Assembly (NCBI GenBank): GCA_013151965.1
Contig: JAADHF010000078.1
Span: forward strand, 1 to 42,702
Length of the DNA: 42,702 nt
Direction of reading: 5' to 3'
Source of the DNA: Spirochaetota bacterium
Lineage (GTDB): Bacteria; Spirochaetota; Spirochaetia; SZUA-6
Shown: piece after piece, positions 32,698-40,480 of the stretch
Layout of the letters: every line of letters begins with the position of its first letter
Numbering within the stretch: position 1 is the first letter of the stretch
Position numbers and translations under genes: made by a program
The notes under the pieces: model-generated
Database searches by the model: none
What the model was told of the DNA's origin: nothing
Seen by the model: only the letters and a program-made list of their open reading frames with translations

Positions 32698-33939
32698 CTA
32701 TTCTTTCTCCTTCATTAGAACGGAAACTGTTTCCATAAGACGGTTAAAAGATTTTGTCAGGGTTCCGATTTCATCCATGCGTTTTATGGGGATTGTCTCC
32801 ACATCGGTTAAACCCCGGCTTACCTTATCTACCGTTATTGTTAATTCCTCGATCGGTCTGGTTATCCGGTTGCTGATAATTATACCGAATCCGAGTGCAA
32901 TAATTATAATAAGTGCAAGAGTGACGATAATGAGTTTTCCGCTTGCCTCGACGGGTTTTAGTATCTGTCCTCTGGGGACAATAATTCCGATACTCGATAT
33001 TATTGTCGTAATAGGAGCATAGGCCACATAGTAAACCTTCCTGTCTGCGGTACTGTACGATTCTATGCCTGCTTCCCCGTTGACCATCCTTCCTGTTATA
33101 CGGTTAAACTCATTGTTTTGAGTTTTAAGAAAATTATCACTCTTGTATATAGCATTCCATTGAGTGTTTTTTCTGCTTATCTCGGAACTTACTATGACCC
33201 TTCCCTGACGGTCTATCATAAAGGATGAGCCTGTATAACCTATGCGCATGGACATTATGTCGTACCGGATTGTGTCCAGAAGTACATCGAATCCGGTGAT
33301 GCCGACAAGTCTGCCTGCGGCATTGTAAACCGGTGCCGCGCATGTTACGGTTAATTTTTTGGTGTTCGCATCAACGTACAGATTGGTCCAGATGGGTTTT
33401 TTTAACTGTTTTGCCTTAATGTACCATGGGCGTTTGCGCACTTCGAAACCCTTGAGAGTTTCTATTACACCGACGGTTTTTTCATCGTTAAAAACCGTAA
33501 TTCCGGTTTCCGTGCCCATATACCCCAAGGTAATGTAAGGGTTGTTGGATACTACTGCCTCGAGCACTTCTCCGATTCTCTGCAGGCGCAGCATTTCGGT
33601 ATGATCCTCTTTTTTTATTTGATCGTTTCCGTAGCCTTTTCCAGTCCATGGAAGCAGTAAACGCCGTTTAAGGTCTGCATTGGGGGCCGGTGCCGAATAT
33701 ACAATCTGTGCATATCTGCTTACGGACTGTACCTCCTGCTGAATTCTTTCGAAGATATAATCGTAGCCTGTGGCTTTTTCATAAATCAATTGTTTTAAAT
33801 TGCTCTGTGCCTGAGATAACAGTGAATTCTGATTTTCATAAATTGCAATTGCACCGACAACAGCAAGCGATATTAACGGAAGGAGCACCAGGATAAGGGT
33901 AATTCTGGTTTTAATGGATGTTATCCCTCTGCTTTTCAT
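32698..33939 (-). CDS. Double-Cache HAMP sensor without an output domain
   Basis: 413 residues. A membrane helix (about 13-33, LILVLLPLISLAVVGAIAIY) is followed by a large extracytoplasmic dCache_1 domain with NPYITLGYMGTETGITVFND, RPWYIKAKQLKKPIWTNLYV, VTCAAPVYNAAGRLVGITG and VYYVAYAPITT. A second helix (about 335-355) and a HAMP domain (SNRITRPIEELTITVDKVSR) follow. The protein ends right after HAMP (RLMETVSVLMKEKE), where a kinase, SpoIIE, GGDEF or chemoreceptor module would normally follow. The next gene encodes a SpoIIE phosphatase, so the two proteins may form a split receptor. Cache domains often bind amino acids or small acids. AGGAGG precedes ATG 33939. Confidence 0.88.
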   Translation of the reverse strand: MKSRGITSIKTRITLILVLLPLISLAVVGAIAIYENQNSLLSQAQSNLKQLIYEKATGYDYIFERIQQEVQSVSRYAQIVYSAPAPNADLKRRLLLPWTGKGYGNDQIKKEDHTEMLRLQRIGEVLEAVVSNNPYITLGYMGTETGITVFNDEKTVGVIETLKGFEVRKRPWYIKAKQLKKPIWTNLYVDANTKKLTVTCAAPVYNAAGRLVGITGFDVLLDTIRYDIMSMRIGYTGSSFMIDRQGRVIVSSEISRKNTQWNAIYKSDNFLKTQNNEFNRITGRMVNGEAGIESYSTADRKVYYVAYAPITTIISSIGIIVPRGQILKPVEASGKLIIVTLALIIIIALGFGIIISNRITRPIEELTITVDKVSRGLTDVETIPIKRMDEIGTLTKSFNRLMETVSVLMKEKE

Positions 33940-34017
33940 GTATAACCTCCTTCTTCTTCTTTATCTGTTTAGGATTCAGATGATAGTAGAAGAAGATATA
34001 TCTGTAAAGTGTTTTAT

Positions 34018-34048
34018 TTAAAAAAACCCGTTCACAACGAACGGGCTT
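34018..34048 (-). terminator. Intrinsic terminator after the CARDB lipoprotein gene
   Basis: Leftward transcript: CCCGTTC, loop GTTGT, GAACGGG (34026-34044), then TTTTTTT. A perfect 7-bp GC-rich stem with a U-run, 25-30 bp after the stop at 34073. It separates this operon from the partner-switch operon. Confidence 0.9.
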
Positions 34049-34072
34049 TTATATCGAAAAACGGCAGATTAT

Positions 34073-36199
34073 TTACGGCATTACAAAGGAAAAATAGTCA
34101 TAATTATAACTATAACCGGCATAATTTGTGAAGGCATTTATAAAGCCTGTCAGCGGATCATTACTCCCGGAAAGAAGTGCAGCAGTACTCTGGCTGTCAT
34201 TACTTTCGAAAGTATCTTCCGAGCTTAAAGCTGACGGAAGTGCTGCAGCCGGAACAGATGCAACATAGTCGGGAACAAACCTGAAAGCATAGGGCACCGC
34301 ACCGTCGGGATAACCAGCATAGTTTAGTCCGAAAAAGTGTAATCCCACAGTGTTGCCCGGGGTTAATTGATAGCCGCCTGTACATGAAATATCGAATGCC
34401 TTTTCCCCCGGCTGATCCGGATAACCGGTCTTATTATCATAGGTCACCCATGCATCCGGGTAGTAAGAACCATATATGTATGTTTGCTCAGGAGGTGCAT
34501 TTGCAGGTTTATATACAATCAGCCTTGCATCTATTCCCGTACTGCCGTCCGATACCGGGAAAAATACAAAACATTCATCTGCGCTCGCCGGTGTGTTGTT
34601 ATTTTCATCGAGTTCCGAAACTGCGTCCGTATCATCGATAATCCAGTATATGGTGTAATAGCCCGTTCCCAGGCCTCCGGGAATAGTTAATGTAGTATTC
34701 TTTATTATTCTGCTGTTTCCGGAAAGGGAATCCGTTACTGTAACCGAGCCTAAGTCGGTATCGCCTGCGGGAGCAAGTGTACCGTCGCTGCTTGCATAGA
34801 AGTGTACGGCAAAGTCCGTTGTGACCGTATCTCCTGCTGAATTATATATTCTGAATGAGACCGGAACAGAACCTCCGGCAGCTTCGTTTACAGCACCGGT
34901 TAAAGAAGTCGACATGTAGTCGATGGAAAGATCATAGGCGGTGGTTACAAAATCGATCTGGCTTGAGTTTGGATTGGTAGAAGTATTATTTGCCGTATCC
35001 CATTCTTCCATCGAGCCTGTTATGACTGCACGCACATAGTACATACCGTCTGTAATATCTGAAGGATATACGGTTCCCTCCGGAACACTTAAGATTACAT
35101 TATTGTTTGTCCCGTTTACAATATCAAACGGAACAACCGGAGGAGAGTCCCATGTATAGAGGGTCTTATCGCCGGTATTTTGTGTGCCGTCTCCGTCTAT
35201 ATCAACAAAAAGGACAACACTGTAGCCTTGGGCTGCCGCAAGGCCTGTGTTTTCCACCTTTACCGAATATTCAACGGGATTACCTTTTTTCGCATAATCG
35301 GTACCGTCTGCAACGGTAACGGATGCAATCGAAAGTTCCGGTTTCGAAGACCCCGAACTTATAGTTACTGTATTTGTGTTGTCGGTTTCGTCAGTCTCTG
35401 TAATGGCACCTCCCGAATCTACCGTAGCCGTTAAGGCTTCGGACCACGAAGTTAAGGCAGCTTCCCCGTTATCGGCAGCGAGTGTACCTGCAGAAGGCAT
35501 GGTAAAATCCGCAGTTCCTGTTATAAAGTCCTGCGGGTATAATGCGGCGCTAAGTGTAATATTTGTGCTTCCCACCGATGTATCGGTACCCGAAAGATTA
35601 AATGTAAGATTAACCGTAAAAGTCGTGCCGGAAGCGATAGCCGCAAAACCTGCGTTTGCTATTTTGTAAATAACCTTCCCCGCTGCGCCCGGAAGATAAC
35701 TGGCTATACTGCTGCCGGCTGCAAGGCTTGCTATCTGCAGGTTCGGCAGGTTAGATGCTCCTACAACAACACTTATGGAAGCCGTATTATTATTTTTAAC
35801 CGTATCGGCGGCATCGGAGATGACCGCAAACAGTGTGTAGTTTCCTGCAGCAACAGCCGCCGGTATCGATACATCTGCAACCTGTTCCTGTGCCGCTGTA
35901 ACTGAGGATGAACCCATACCGGTATTATCCCCTGTAGTAGCAAGGCTGTTATCCGCAGATAGAGTAAATACAATGGTATAATCGCCTGTCAGTGTTTTTC
36001 CTGTCTGATCGCTGACTGTTACCGGAACGGAGAGGGTTCCTCCGACTCCGCCGTAAAGGCTGTTGTTTGCAGTCGGATTAAATCTTCCCAATGTAATTAC
36101 AATATCGGCTGCAATGTTCGTTGTTAACGGCAGAGGGCATCCGGCAAACAGGAAAATTATTATCCCAGCAAAGAGTAAATATAAAAAGCTTTTTTTCAT
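34073..36199 (-). CDS. CARDB-repeat surface lipoprotein
   Basis: 708 residues. A lipoprotein signal ends LFAGC with the acylated cysteine at residue 21. The body contains about four Ig-like CARDB repeats between residues 30 and 550, recognised by recurring phrases such as NTASISVVVGASNLPNLQIA, ETDETDNTNTVTI, GSMEEWDTANNTSTN and AVSELDENNNTPAS. The C terminus (DTFESNDSQSTAALLSG through NYDYFSFVMP) looks like the first half of a bacterial pre-peptidase C-terminal (PPC) domain, but the gene stops there. It is Thr/Ser/Gly/Asp-rich, as expected for an exported adhesin-like protein. It lies 14 bp after the barrel-protein gene and is probably surface-exposed with it. Confidence 0.85.
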   Translation of the reverse strand: MKKSFLYLLFAGIIIFLFAGCPLPLTTNIAADIVITLGRFNPTANNSLYGGVGGTLSVPVTVSDQTGKTLTGDYTIVFTLSADNSLATTGDNTGMGSSSVTAAQEQVADVSIPAAVAAGNYTLFAVISDAADTVKNNNTASISVVVGASNLPNLQIASLAAGSSIASYLPGAAGKVIYKIANAGFAAIASGTTFTVNLTFNLSGTDTSVGSTNITLSAALYPQDFITGTADFTMPSAGTLAADNGEAALTSWSEALTATVDSGGAITETDETDNTNTVTISSGSSKPELSIASVTVADGTDYAKKGNPVEYSVKVENTGLAAAQGYSVVLFVDIDGDGTQNTGDKTLYTWDSPPVVPFDIVNGTNNNVILSVPEGTVYPSDITDGMYYVRAVITGSMEEWDTANNTSTNPNSSQIDFVTTAYDLSIDYMSTSLTGAVNEAAGGSVPVSFRIYNSAGDTVTTDFAVHFYASSDGTLAPAGDTDLGSVTVTDSLSGNSRIIKNTTLTIPGGLGTGYYTIYWIIDDTDAVSELDENNNTPASADECFVFFPVSDGSTGIDARLIVYKPANAPPEQTYIYGSYYPDAWVTYDNKTGYPDQPGEKAFDISCTGGYQLTPGNTVGLHFFGLNYAGYPDGAVPYAFRFVPDYVASVPAAALPSALSSEDTFESNDSQSTAALLSGSNDPLTGFINAFTNYAGYSYNYDYFSFVMP

Positions 36200-36213
36200 C
36201 TGATTTCCCCTTA

Positions 36214-37944
36214 TTAATAGGAATAGATTCCCGTAAGGCTGAAACTGTCAAATGTTACCATATTGGCAAGAGCCACGGCATCGATAATGAAATTATCACT
36301 TACGGCAAGTGTAAATCCGAAACTTCCTTTTGTACTGAAGCTGAAATCACTTGTAAAATTCGAAGACGGATTATTCGTATTACTGGAACCGTTCTTCTGC
36401 CTCTGAGCATAGCTGTTTGCAGCAGTAAGGTTATCGGTAAAACTTTCATATACGTAATTCGAATCTCCCGTTTCGAGTGTGGATGAGTTTGTTAAAGTGA
36501 CTGCCATGGAAGTCTGTGCACCGGCATGAAATGTCAATATTTTAATCGGGCTGTAGGAAACCGCTACGGGTAAATTAAGGGTGATTATGTAATCGTCCTT
36601 TTTCGTCTGTATTTCCCAGCCGGATTGTGTGTAAGTTGTATCCGAATCGGTACCCGCTGTGGTGTATGCTCCGTCGGCATCGTTATCCACCTGTGTATGA
36701 ACCCGGTTGGTCCTGTTTCGTGTATCGCTGTACATGCCCATATCAAACTGTAATCCTCCCCCGATATAAAGCGCGGAATTATCGGAAGGATGCCATGTTT
36801 TTTTAACGGAAGTTCCCAGACCCCAGTTAATATCGTAATTTACGGTCAGGTTTGTTGTTGTGATATTTTCCGTTCTTGTCGATTCCGGGGGTGTGGCAAT
36901 CGAATCGTCGTATCCTATGGTTGTAGTGTTAAAAGCCGTTGCAAGAGCCGGCGATAATGTAATATCAAAATAGATCGGACTTTCTATTTTCAGGGTATCG
37001 CCAAGCGGGATAATGGTATCCGTATCGAGCTTTATAAGTGTGCGCTGAATATAAACGGGACTGGAGGTATTCATATCAAAACATTGCTGAACGGCTCCGT
37101 TGTAGTAGTATGAGCCTGTATAGTTGGTAATTACCTGCTGATCCATGGCCGTGGGATTTACACCCCCTGAATAGCTCGTTACGGTTGAAACATAGCTGTT
37201 ATCGGCAGTACCCAGGTTGTAAAACCCGGTGCCGAGCGCAATAGTGGAGCTGACAATGCCCAGGTTAAGACCTGCTTCCGATTCGACTGCCAGTAAATTA
37301 TCCGCATTTGCTATTAAATTGTACACCGTTTCCGTGAGGTTGCCCTTTGAATTTAAACTGGCAGGACTTACGGATGCCGTATTTGTATACTGGTCAGTAC
37401 GGCTCGAGGAAATTCCGTTTTCACGATCCATATACCAGTAGGTCTGCAGGTCAAAACTGACAGGGCCGTCTAATCTGCCGCCGAAATGGAACATCAATTT
37501 GTGATAGGGATTTGCGGAAGTGGTAATATTTACTATCTCATCTATTGTTGCATATCTGCCCGTTGCCGTATCGTAGGAACCGTAATCGTATTCCGTATTT
37601 TGATTGTTGTCCGAACTCTGAGCGGAAGATGTTGCAGTGGTTCTGTAGTTAACTGCAAAGAGCGGAGAAAATCCGTTCATTATCCATGCGAATCCGCCCC
37701 TGAAACCGTCTCCAACCGTATTTGCTCCGAACTGACCGGCTGAACTGTCCAGGGAAAAGAAGATTGTTGATTTTTCGATTTTACCGAAGTAAACAGGATC
37801 GAGAAGCCAGTCGTAGCTGTTTTTCTCAAATCCCATTGTAGATGAAGACTGATCGGATTCTCCCGGATTAATTAAACCTACCGAAAAACCTGCCTGTAGG
37901 ATAATAAAAATCCCCAGGATGATCGGGGAAAATTTTTTATTCAT
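36214..37944 (-). CDS. Putative outer-membrane beta-barrel protein
   Basis: 576 residues with a signal peptide (about 1-22, IILGIFIILQAGFSVG). The mature part is rich in Ser/Thr/Asn/Tyr and alternates residues in barrel-like strands (GLGTSVKKTW, ALYIGGGLQFDMGMYS, SFGFTLAVSDNFIIDAVALA). The last residues, FDSFSLTGIYSY, end in an aromatic as many BAM substrates do. No enzymatic motif is seen. It is co-transcribed with the CARDB lipoprotein (14-bp gap). Its role is unknown; porin or surface scaffold are both possible. Confidence 0.65.
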   Translation of the reverse strand: MNKKFSPIILGIFIILQAGFSVGLINPGESDQSSSTMGFEKNSYDWLLDPVYFGKIEKSTIFFSLDSSAGQFGANTVGDGFRGGFAWIMNGFSPLFAVNYRTTATSSAQSSDNNQNTEYDYGSYDTATGRYATIDEIVNITTSANPYHKLMFHFGGRLDGPVSFDLQTYWYMDRENGISSSRTDQYTNTASVSPASLNSKGNLTETVYNLIANADNLLAVESEAGLNLGIVSSTIALGTGFYNLGTADNSYVSTVTSYSGGVNPTAMDQQVITNYTGSYYYNGAVQQCFDMNTSSPVYIQRTLIKLDTDTIIPLGDTLKIESPIYFDITLSPALATAFNTTTIGYDDSIATPPESTRTENITTTNLTVNYDINWGLGTSVKKTWHPSDNSALYIGGGLQFDMGMYSDTRNRTNRVHTQVDNDADGAYTTAGTDSDTTYTQSGWEIQTKKDDYIITLNLPVAVSYSPIKILTFHAGAQTSMAVTLTNSSTLETGDSNYVYESFTDNLTAANSYAQRQKNGSSNTNNPSSNFTSDFSFSTKGSFGFTLAVSDNFIIDAVALANMVTFDSFSLTGIYSY

Positions 37945-38027
37945 GGTAACTCCTTTTTTTCTATTATATTATTACTATACCGTAATTATTTTAAAAACCC
38001 ATTTTATTTACGGCATTAAATTTCCGG

Positions 38028-39035
38028 TTATCCCTTTTTTTCATTTTTCTTTCCGAAGAGTTCCTTTATGGAGCCTATGGACCCGAGTATCGCCGTTGCT
38101 TCGTAGGGGAGGTATATTACTTTGTTGTCTTTCCCTGATGATATGGACTCCAGTGTATCCATATATTTTAAAGCGATTAAGTAAGTTCCCGGATCCGTTC
38201 TGGTTTTGCTTATAGCTGCCGTTATCTTTTCTATTGCAAAGCTTTCCGCTTCTGCAATTTTTATTTTTGCTTCGGCTTCCCCTTCTGCTTTTAAAATTCT
38301 TGCCTGCTTATCACCGTCGGCCCTGTTAATCGCAGACCTTTTAGTCCCTTCGGATTCGAGTATTTTGGATTGTTTGTCACCCTCTGCCTGGAGAATCGCT
38401 GCTCTTCTGTCCCTCTCCGCTCTCATCTGCTTTTCCATGGCATCTTTGATATCCTTGGGAGGGTTTATATCCTGAATTTCGACTCTGTTAATCTTTACTC
38501 CCCATTTATCGGTTGCATCATCTAAAATCTGTCTTAATCTGTGGTTTATCTTATCTCTGGATGACAGGGTTTCATCAAGATCCATTTCGCCTATTACATT
38601 TCTTAAAGTGGTTTTTGTAAGTTTTTCTATCGCATTGGGCAGGTTGGCGATTTCATAGAGTGACTTTACAGGGTCGGTAAGCTGATAGTAAAGCATTGCA
38701 TCGATCTCTATAATTACATTGTCTTTTGTTATTACATTCTGTTTGGAAAAGTCAAAAACATTTTCCCTTAAATCAATTGTAGGTGTCTTATCCATGGCAA
38801 TACTCATACTGCCGTCGGGAAGTCTCATTATCACCGACCAGTTTTTGTTCCTGGGCTTATCAAGTGCCGGAATAATTATATTAACACCGCTCTTTAATAT
38901 CTTATGGAATTTTCCGAGCCTCTCTATAACCATAGTCTGGGCCTGGGGCACAATTCTGATTCCTTTTATTATCAGAATAAAAACAAAAAGTGCAATTAAC
39001 CCTATAATAATATAATAAACTGAAAAATCTGTCAT
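38028..39035 (-). CDS. SPFH/stomatin-family membrane protein (QmcA-like)
   Basis: 335 residues. It has one N-terminal membrane helix (about 7-28), an SPFH domain (IRIVPQAQTMVIERLGKFHK through NRVEIQDINPPKDIKDAME), then a coiled coil built from near-repeats (AEGDKQSKILESEG, RADGDKQARILKAEGEAEAK). This family forms large oligomeric rings at the inner membrane and organises microdomains or regulates proteases. The start overlaps the NfeD gene stop by four bases, and the NfeD-SPFH pair is a common conserved partner set. The C terminus ends in a lysine-rich tail. Confidence 0.93.
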   Translation of the reverse strand: MTDFSVYYIIIGLIALFVFILIIKGIRIVPQAQTMVIERLGKFHKILKSGVNIIIPALDKPRNKNWSVIMRLPDGSMSIAMDKTPTIDLRENVFDFSKQNVITKDNVIIEIDAMLYYQLTDPVKSLYEIANLPNAIEKLTKTTLRNVIGEMDLDETLSSRDKINHRLRQILDDATDKWGVKINRVEIQDINPPKDIKDAMEKQMRAERDRRAAILQAEGDKQSKILESEGTKRSAINRADGDKQARILKAEGEAEAKIKIAEAESFAIEKITAAISKTRTDPGTYLIALKYMDTLESISSGKDNKVIYLPYEATAILGSIGSIKELFGKKNEKKG

Positions 39036-39481
39036 AAATCTTCTCCTCCTGTTTTTTTTACGATAAGTTTTACTCCATCGATTCTTACTATTTCCACCGA
39101 TTCATCCGCATCAATTATATCCCCTGTATCGGAAAGTGCTTTCCAGTCTTCCCCCCCTACCTTAACCCTTCCCGTAAAACCGGAATTATCAATTTTTTCC
39201 AGGACCCTTGCACGTTTTCCTATCAGGGCATCTACATTTGTTTTAAGGTCTTCTGACTTTCTATAGAAGAGTTTTAACATCAAAGGCCGCAGCCATAAAA
39301 AGATAATAAAAGAAACTATTGCAAAAATAAGAAGCTGGATAAAAAATCCCTCTATAAAAACCGACAGAATGCCTGTAATAACAGCCCCTGCACCGAAGGT
39401 GGCTATGGTAAAACCGGGAACAAATACCTCCAGTATAATCAGGATAATTCCCGCAATAATCCAATAAGCCCACGGATACAT
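39032..39481 (-). CDS. NfeD-family membrane protein
   Basis: 149 residues. Three closely spaced hydrophobic helices (about 4-75) precede a C-terminal OB-fold domain: LIGKRARVLEKIDNSGFTGR, VKVGGEDWKALS and SVEIVRIDGVKLIVKK. This is the short NfeD form without the ClpP-like protease domain. It probably assembles with the SPFH protein whose start overlaps its stop. No ribosome site stronger than AAGGAG is seen before ATG 39481. Confidence 0.92.
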   Translation of the reverse strand: MYPWAYWIIAGIILIILEVFVPGFTIATFGAGAVITGILSVFIEGFFIQLLIFAIVSFIIFLWLRPLMLKLFYRKSEDLKTNVDALIGKRARVLEKIDNSGFTGRVKVGGEDWKALSDTGDIIDADESVEIVRIDGVKLIVKKTGGEDL

Positions 39482-39561
39482 AAAAAACTCCTTATAAAAT
39501 TCGATAATTATTATATCTTATATATTGGAAATAGTAAATAAATTATATTAAAATAATTCCT

Positions 39562-39602
39562 GAAAAAAATAAAAGCCGGCTCCCCGTTAAGGGAAGCCGG
39601 CT
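39562..39602 (-). terminator. Intrinsic terminator after the Gly/Arg-rich secreted protein gene
   Basis: The leftward transcript has AGCCGGCTTCCC pairing with GGGGAGCCGGCT (39574-39602, one weak pair), followed by TTTATTTTTTT. It lies about 40 bp after the stop at 39644. Confidence 0.9.
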
Positions 39603-39643
39603 GTAATGGCGGTATCTGTTAGAAATACCGTTTCAGGTAATAC

Positions 39644-40189
39644 CTACATACGCCATCCTGTTTTTCCGCCTCTGCCGCCGTGCATGTTTCCGCCGCCCCG
39701 GCCGTTATTCGAATAGGACGATTCTCCCTGCATGCAGTATCTTCCTCTTTCGCTGCCGATATCATAAGTTTTGCCGTTTATTTCGGCTTTTGTCACGAAG
39801 ATATGAATATCGTTATCATTATCCTCTTCCCTATCCATCGGCGGGTTATCCACCTTGTAGCCGGTAACCGAAACTTCTGTGCCTTCTTTGATGTCTGCAT
39901 CGAAGATAAGGAACCTGGGAACGAGAAGCTCATACCCGGCACTGTCTGTTTTGAGCTCCGGATGCATCGTGCTCTTGTAGTAGAGCTTCCCTTTTACCGT
40001 AATCTCATCTTCCTTATTAAAGTTCCCGTACATCATACTGCCGTGTCCTCCGGCTCTGCCTCTTCTCTGCTGACCGGCGGCAGGATTCTGCTGTGTGTTT
40101 TCCGGCTGTCCGGAGGCCATAAGGCCCATGCCCGTTCCTGCCAGAATAAGTGCTGAAAGCACCATGATCTTGATTTTTTTATGTTTCAT
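39644..40189 (-). CDS. Secreted Gly/Arg/His-rich protein under sigma-54 control
   Basis: 181 residues, family not recognised. The signal peptide (about 1-26) ends GLMASGQPEN. Residues 28-55 are Gln/Arg/Gly-rich (AAGQQRRGRAGGHGSMM). Residues about 58-145 look like a small beta domain (KEDEITVKGKLYYKS, FLIFDADIKEGTEVSVTGYK, DIHIFVTKAEINGKTYDIG), perhaps OB-like. The tail is Gly/Arg/His/Met-rich (NNGRGGGNMHGGRGGKTG). The Met, His and Cys residues could bind metal, which is speculation. A near-perfect -24/-12 promoter lies at 40234-40249 and an AGGAGG ribosome site precedes the ATG. It is a single-gene unit with its own terminator. Confidence 0.7.
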   Translation of the reverse strand: MKHKKIKIMVLSALILAGTGMGLMASGQPENTQQNPAAGQQRRGRAGGHGSMMYGNFNKEDEITVKGKLYYKSTMHPELKTDSAGYELLVPRFLIFDADIKEGTEVSVTGYKVDNPPMDREEDNDNDIHIFVTKAEINGKTYDIGSERGRYCMQGESSYSNNGRGGGNMHGGRGGKTGWRM

Positions 40190-40233
40190 TACAAACCTCC
40201 TGGTTTTGATATTTAGTTTTCGTTTAATATTAT

Positions 40234-40249
40234 AGCAATAAATGTGCCA
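40234..40249 (-). promoter_or_regulatory. Sigma-54 (-24/-12) promoter of the secreted protein gene
   Basis: Leftward TGGCACATTTATTGCT matches the consensus TGGCAC-N5-TTGCW in every conserved position, with GG-N10-GC spacing. The predicted start site is near 40223, about 34 bp before ATG 40189. A dyad GGGAA-AATAA-TTCCC (40338-40352), preceded by AAATATT, lies about 110-130 bp upstream and could be an activator site. Confidence 0.82.
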
Positions 40250-40416
40250 ACTTATTTATCTTTAAGAGATGCGAAGCGGCTACTAAAGTCCTTTATATAA
40301 AATATTACCGTATATTTTTTTCCGGTGAGTAAATATTGGGAAAATAATTCCCGCCTGTGAGCGCAGTGCCGGAGGGGTATTTAAATTCTTTTTAACATAA
40401 TGTAAAATCGATCTGC

Positions 40417-40431
40417 TTTAGCCGGGCTAAA
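40417..40431. promoter_or_regulatory. Palindrome upstream of nagA, candidate operator
   Basis: TTTAGCC-G-GGCTAAA is a perfect 7+7 inverted repeat, 50 bp before the nagA start codon. A weak -10 (TAAAAT, 40403-40408) lies just upstream of it, so a repressor bound here could block transcription. The binding protein is unknown; a ROK or other sugar-responsive regulator is plausible. The rest of the 291-bp divergent gap has no gene. Confidence 0.45.
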
Positions 40432-40480
40432 ATAAGTAGAGAGAACTATTACTGACGGCGAATCCACAAGAGGAAAGTTA

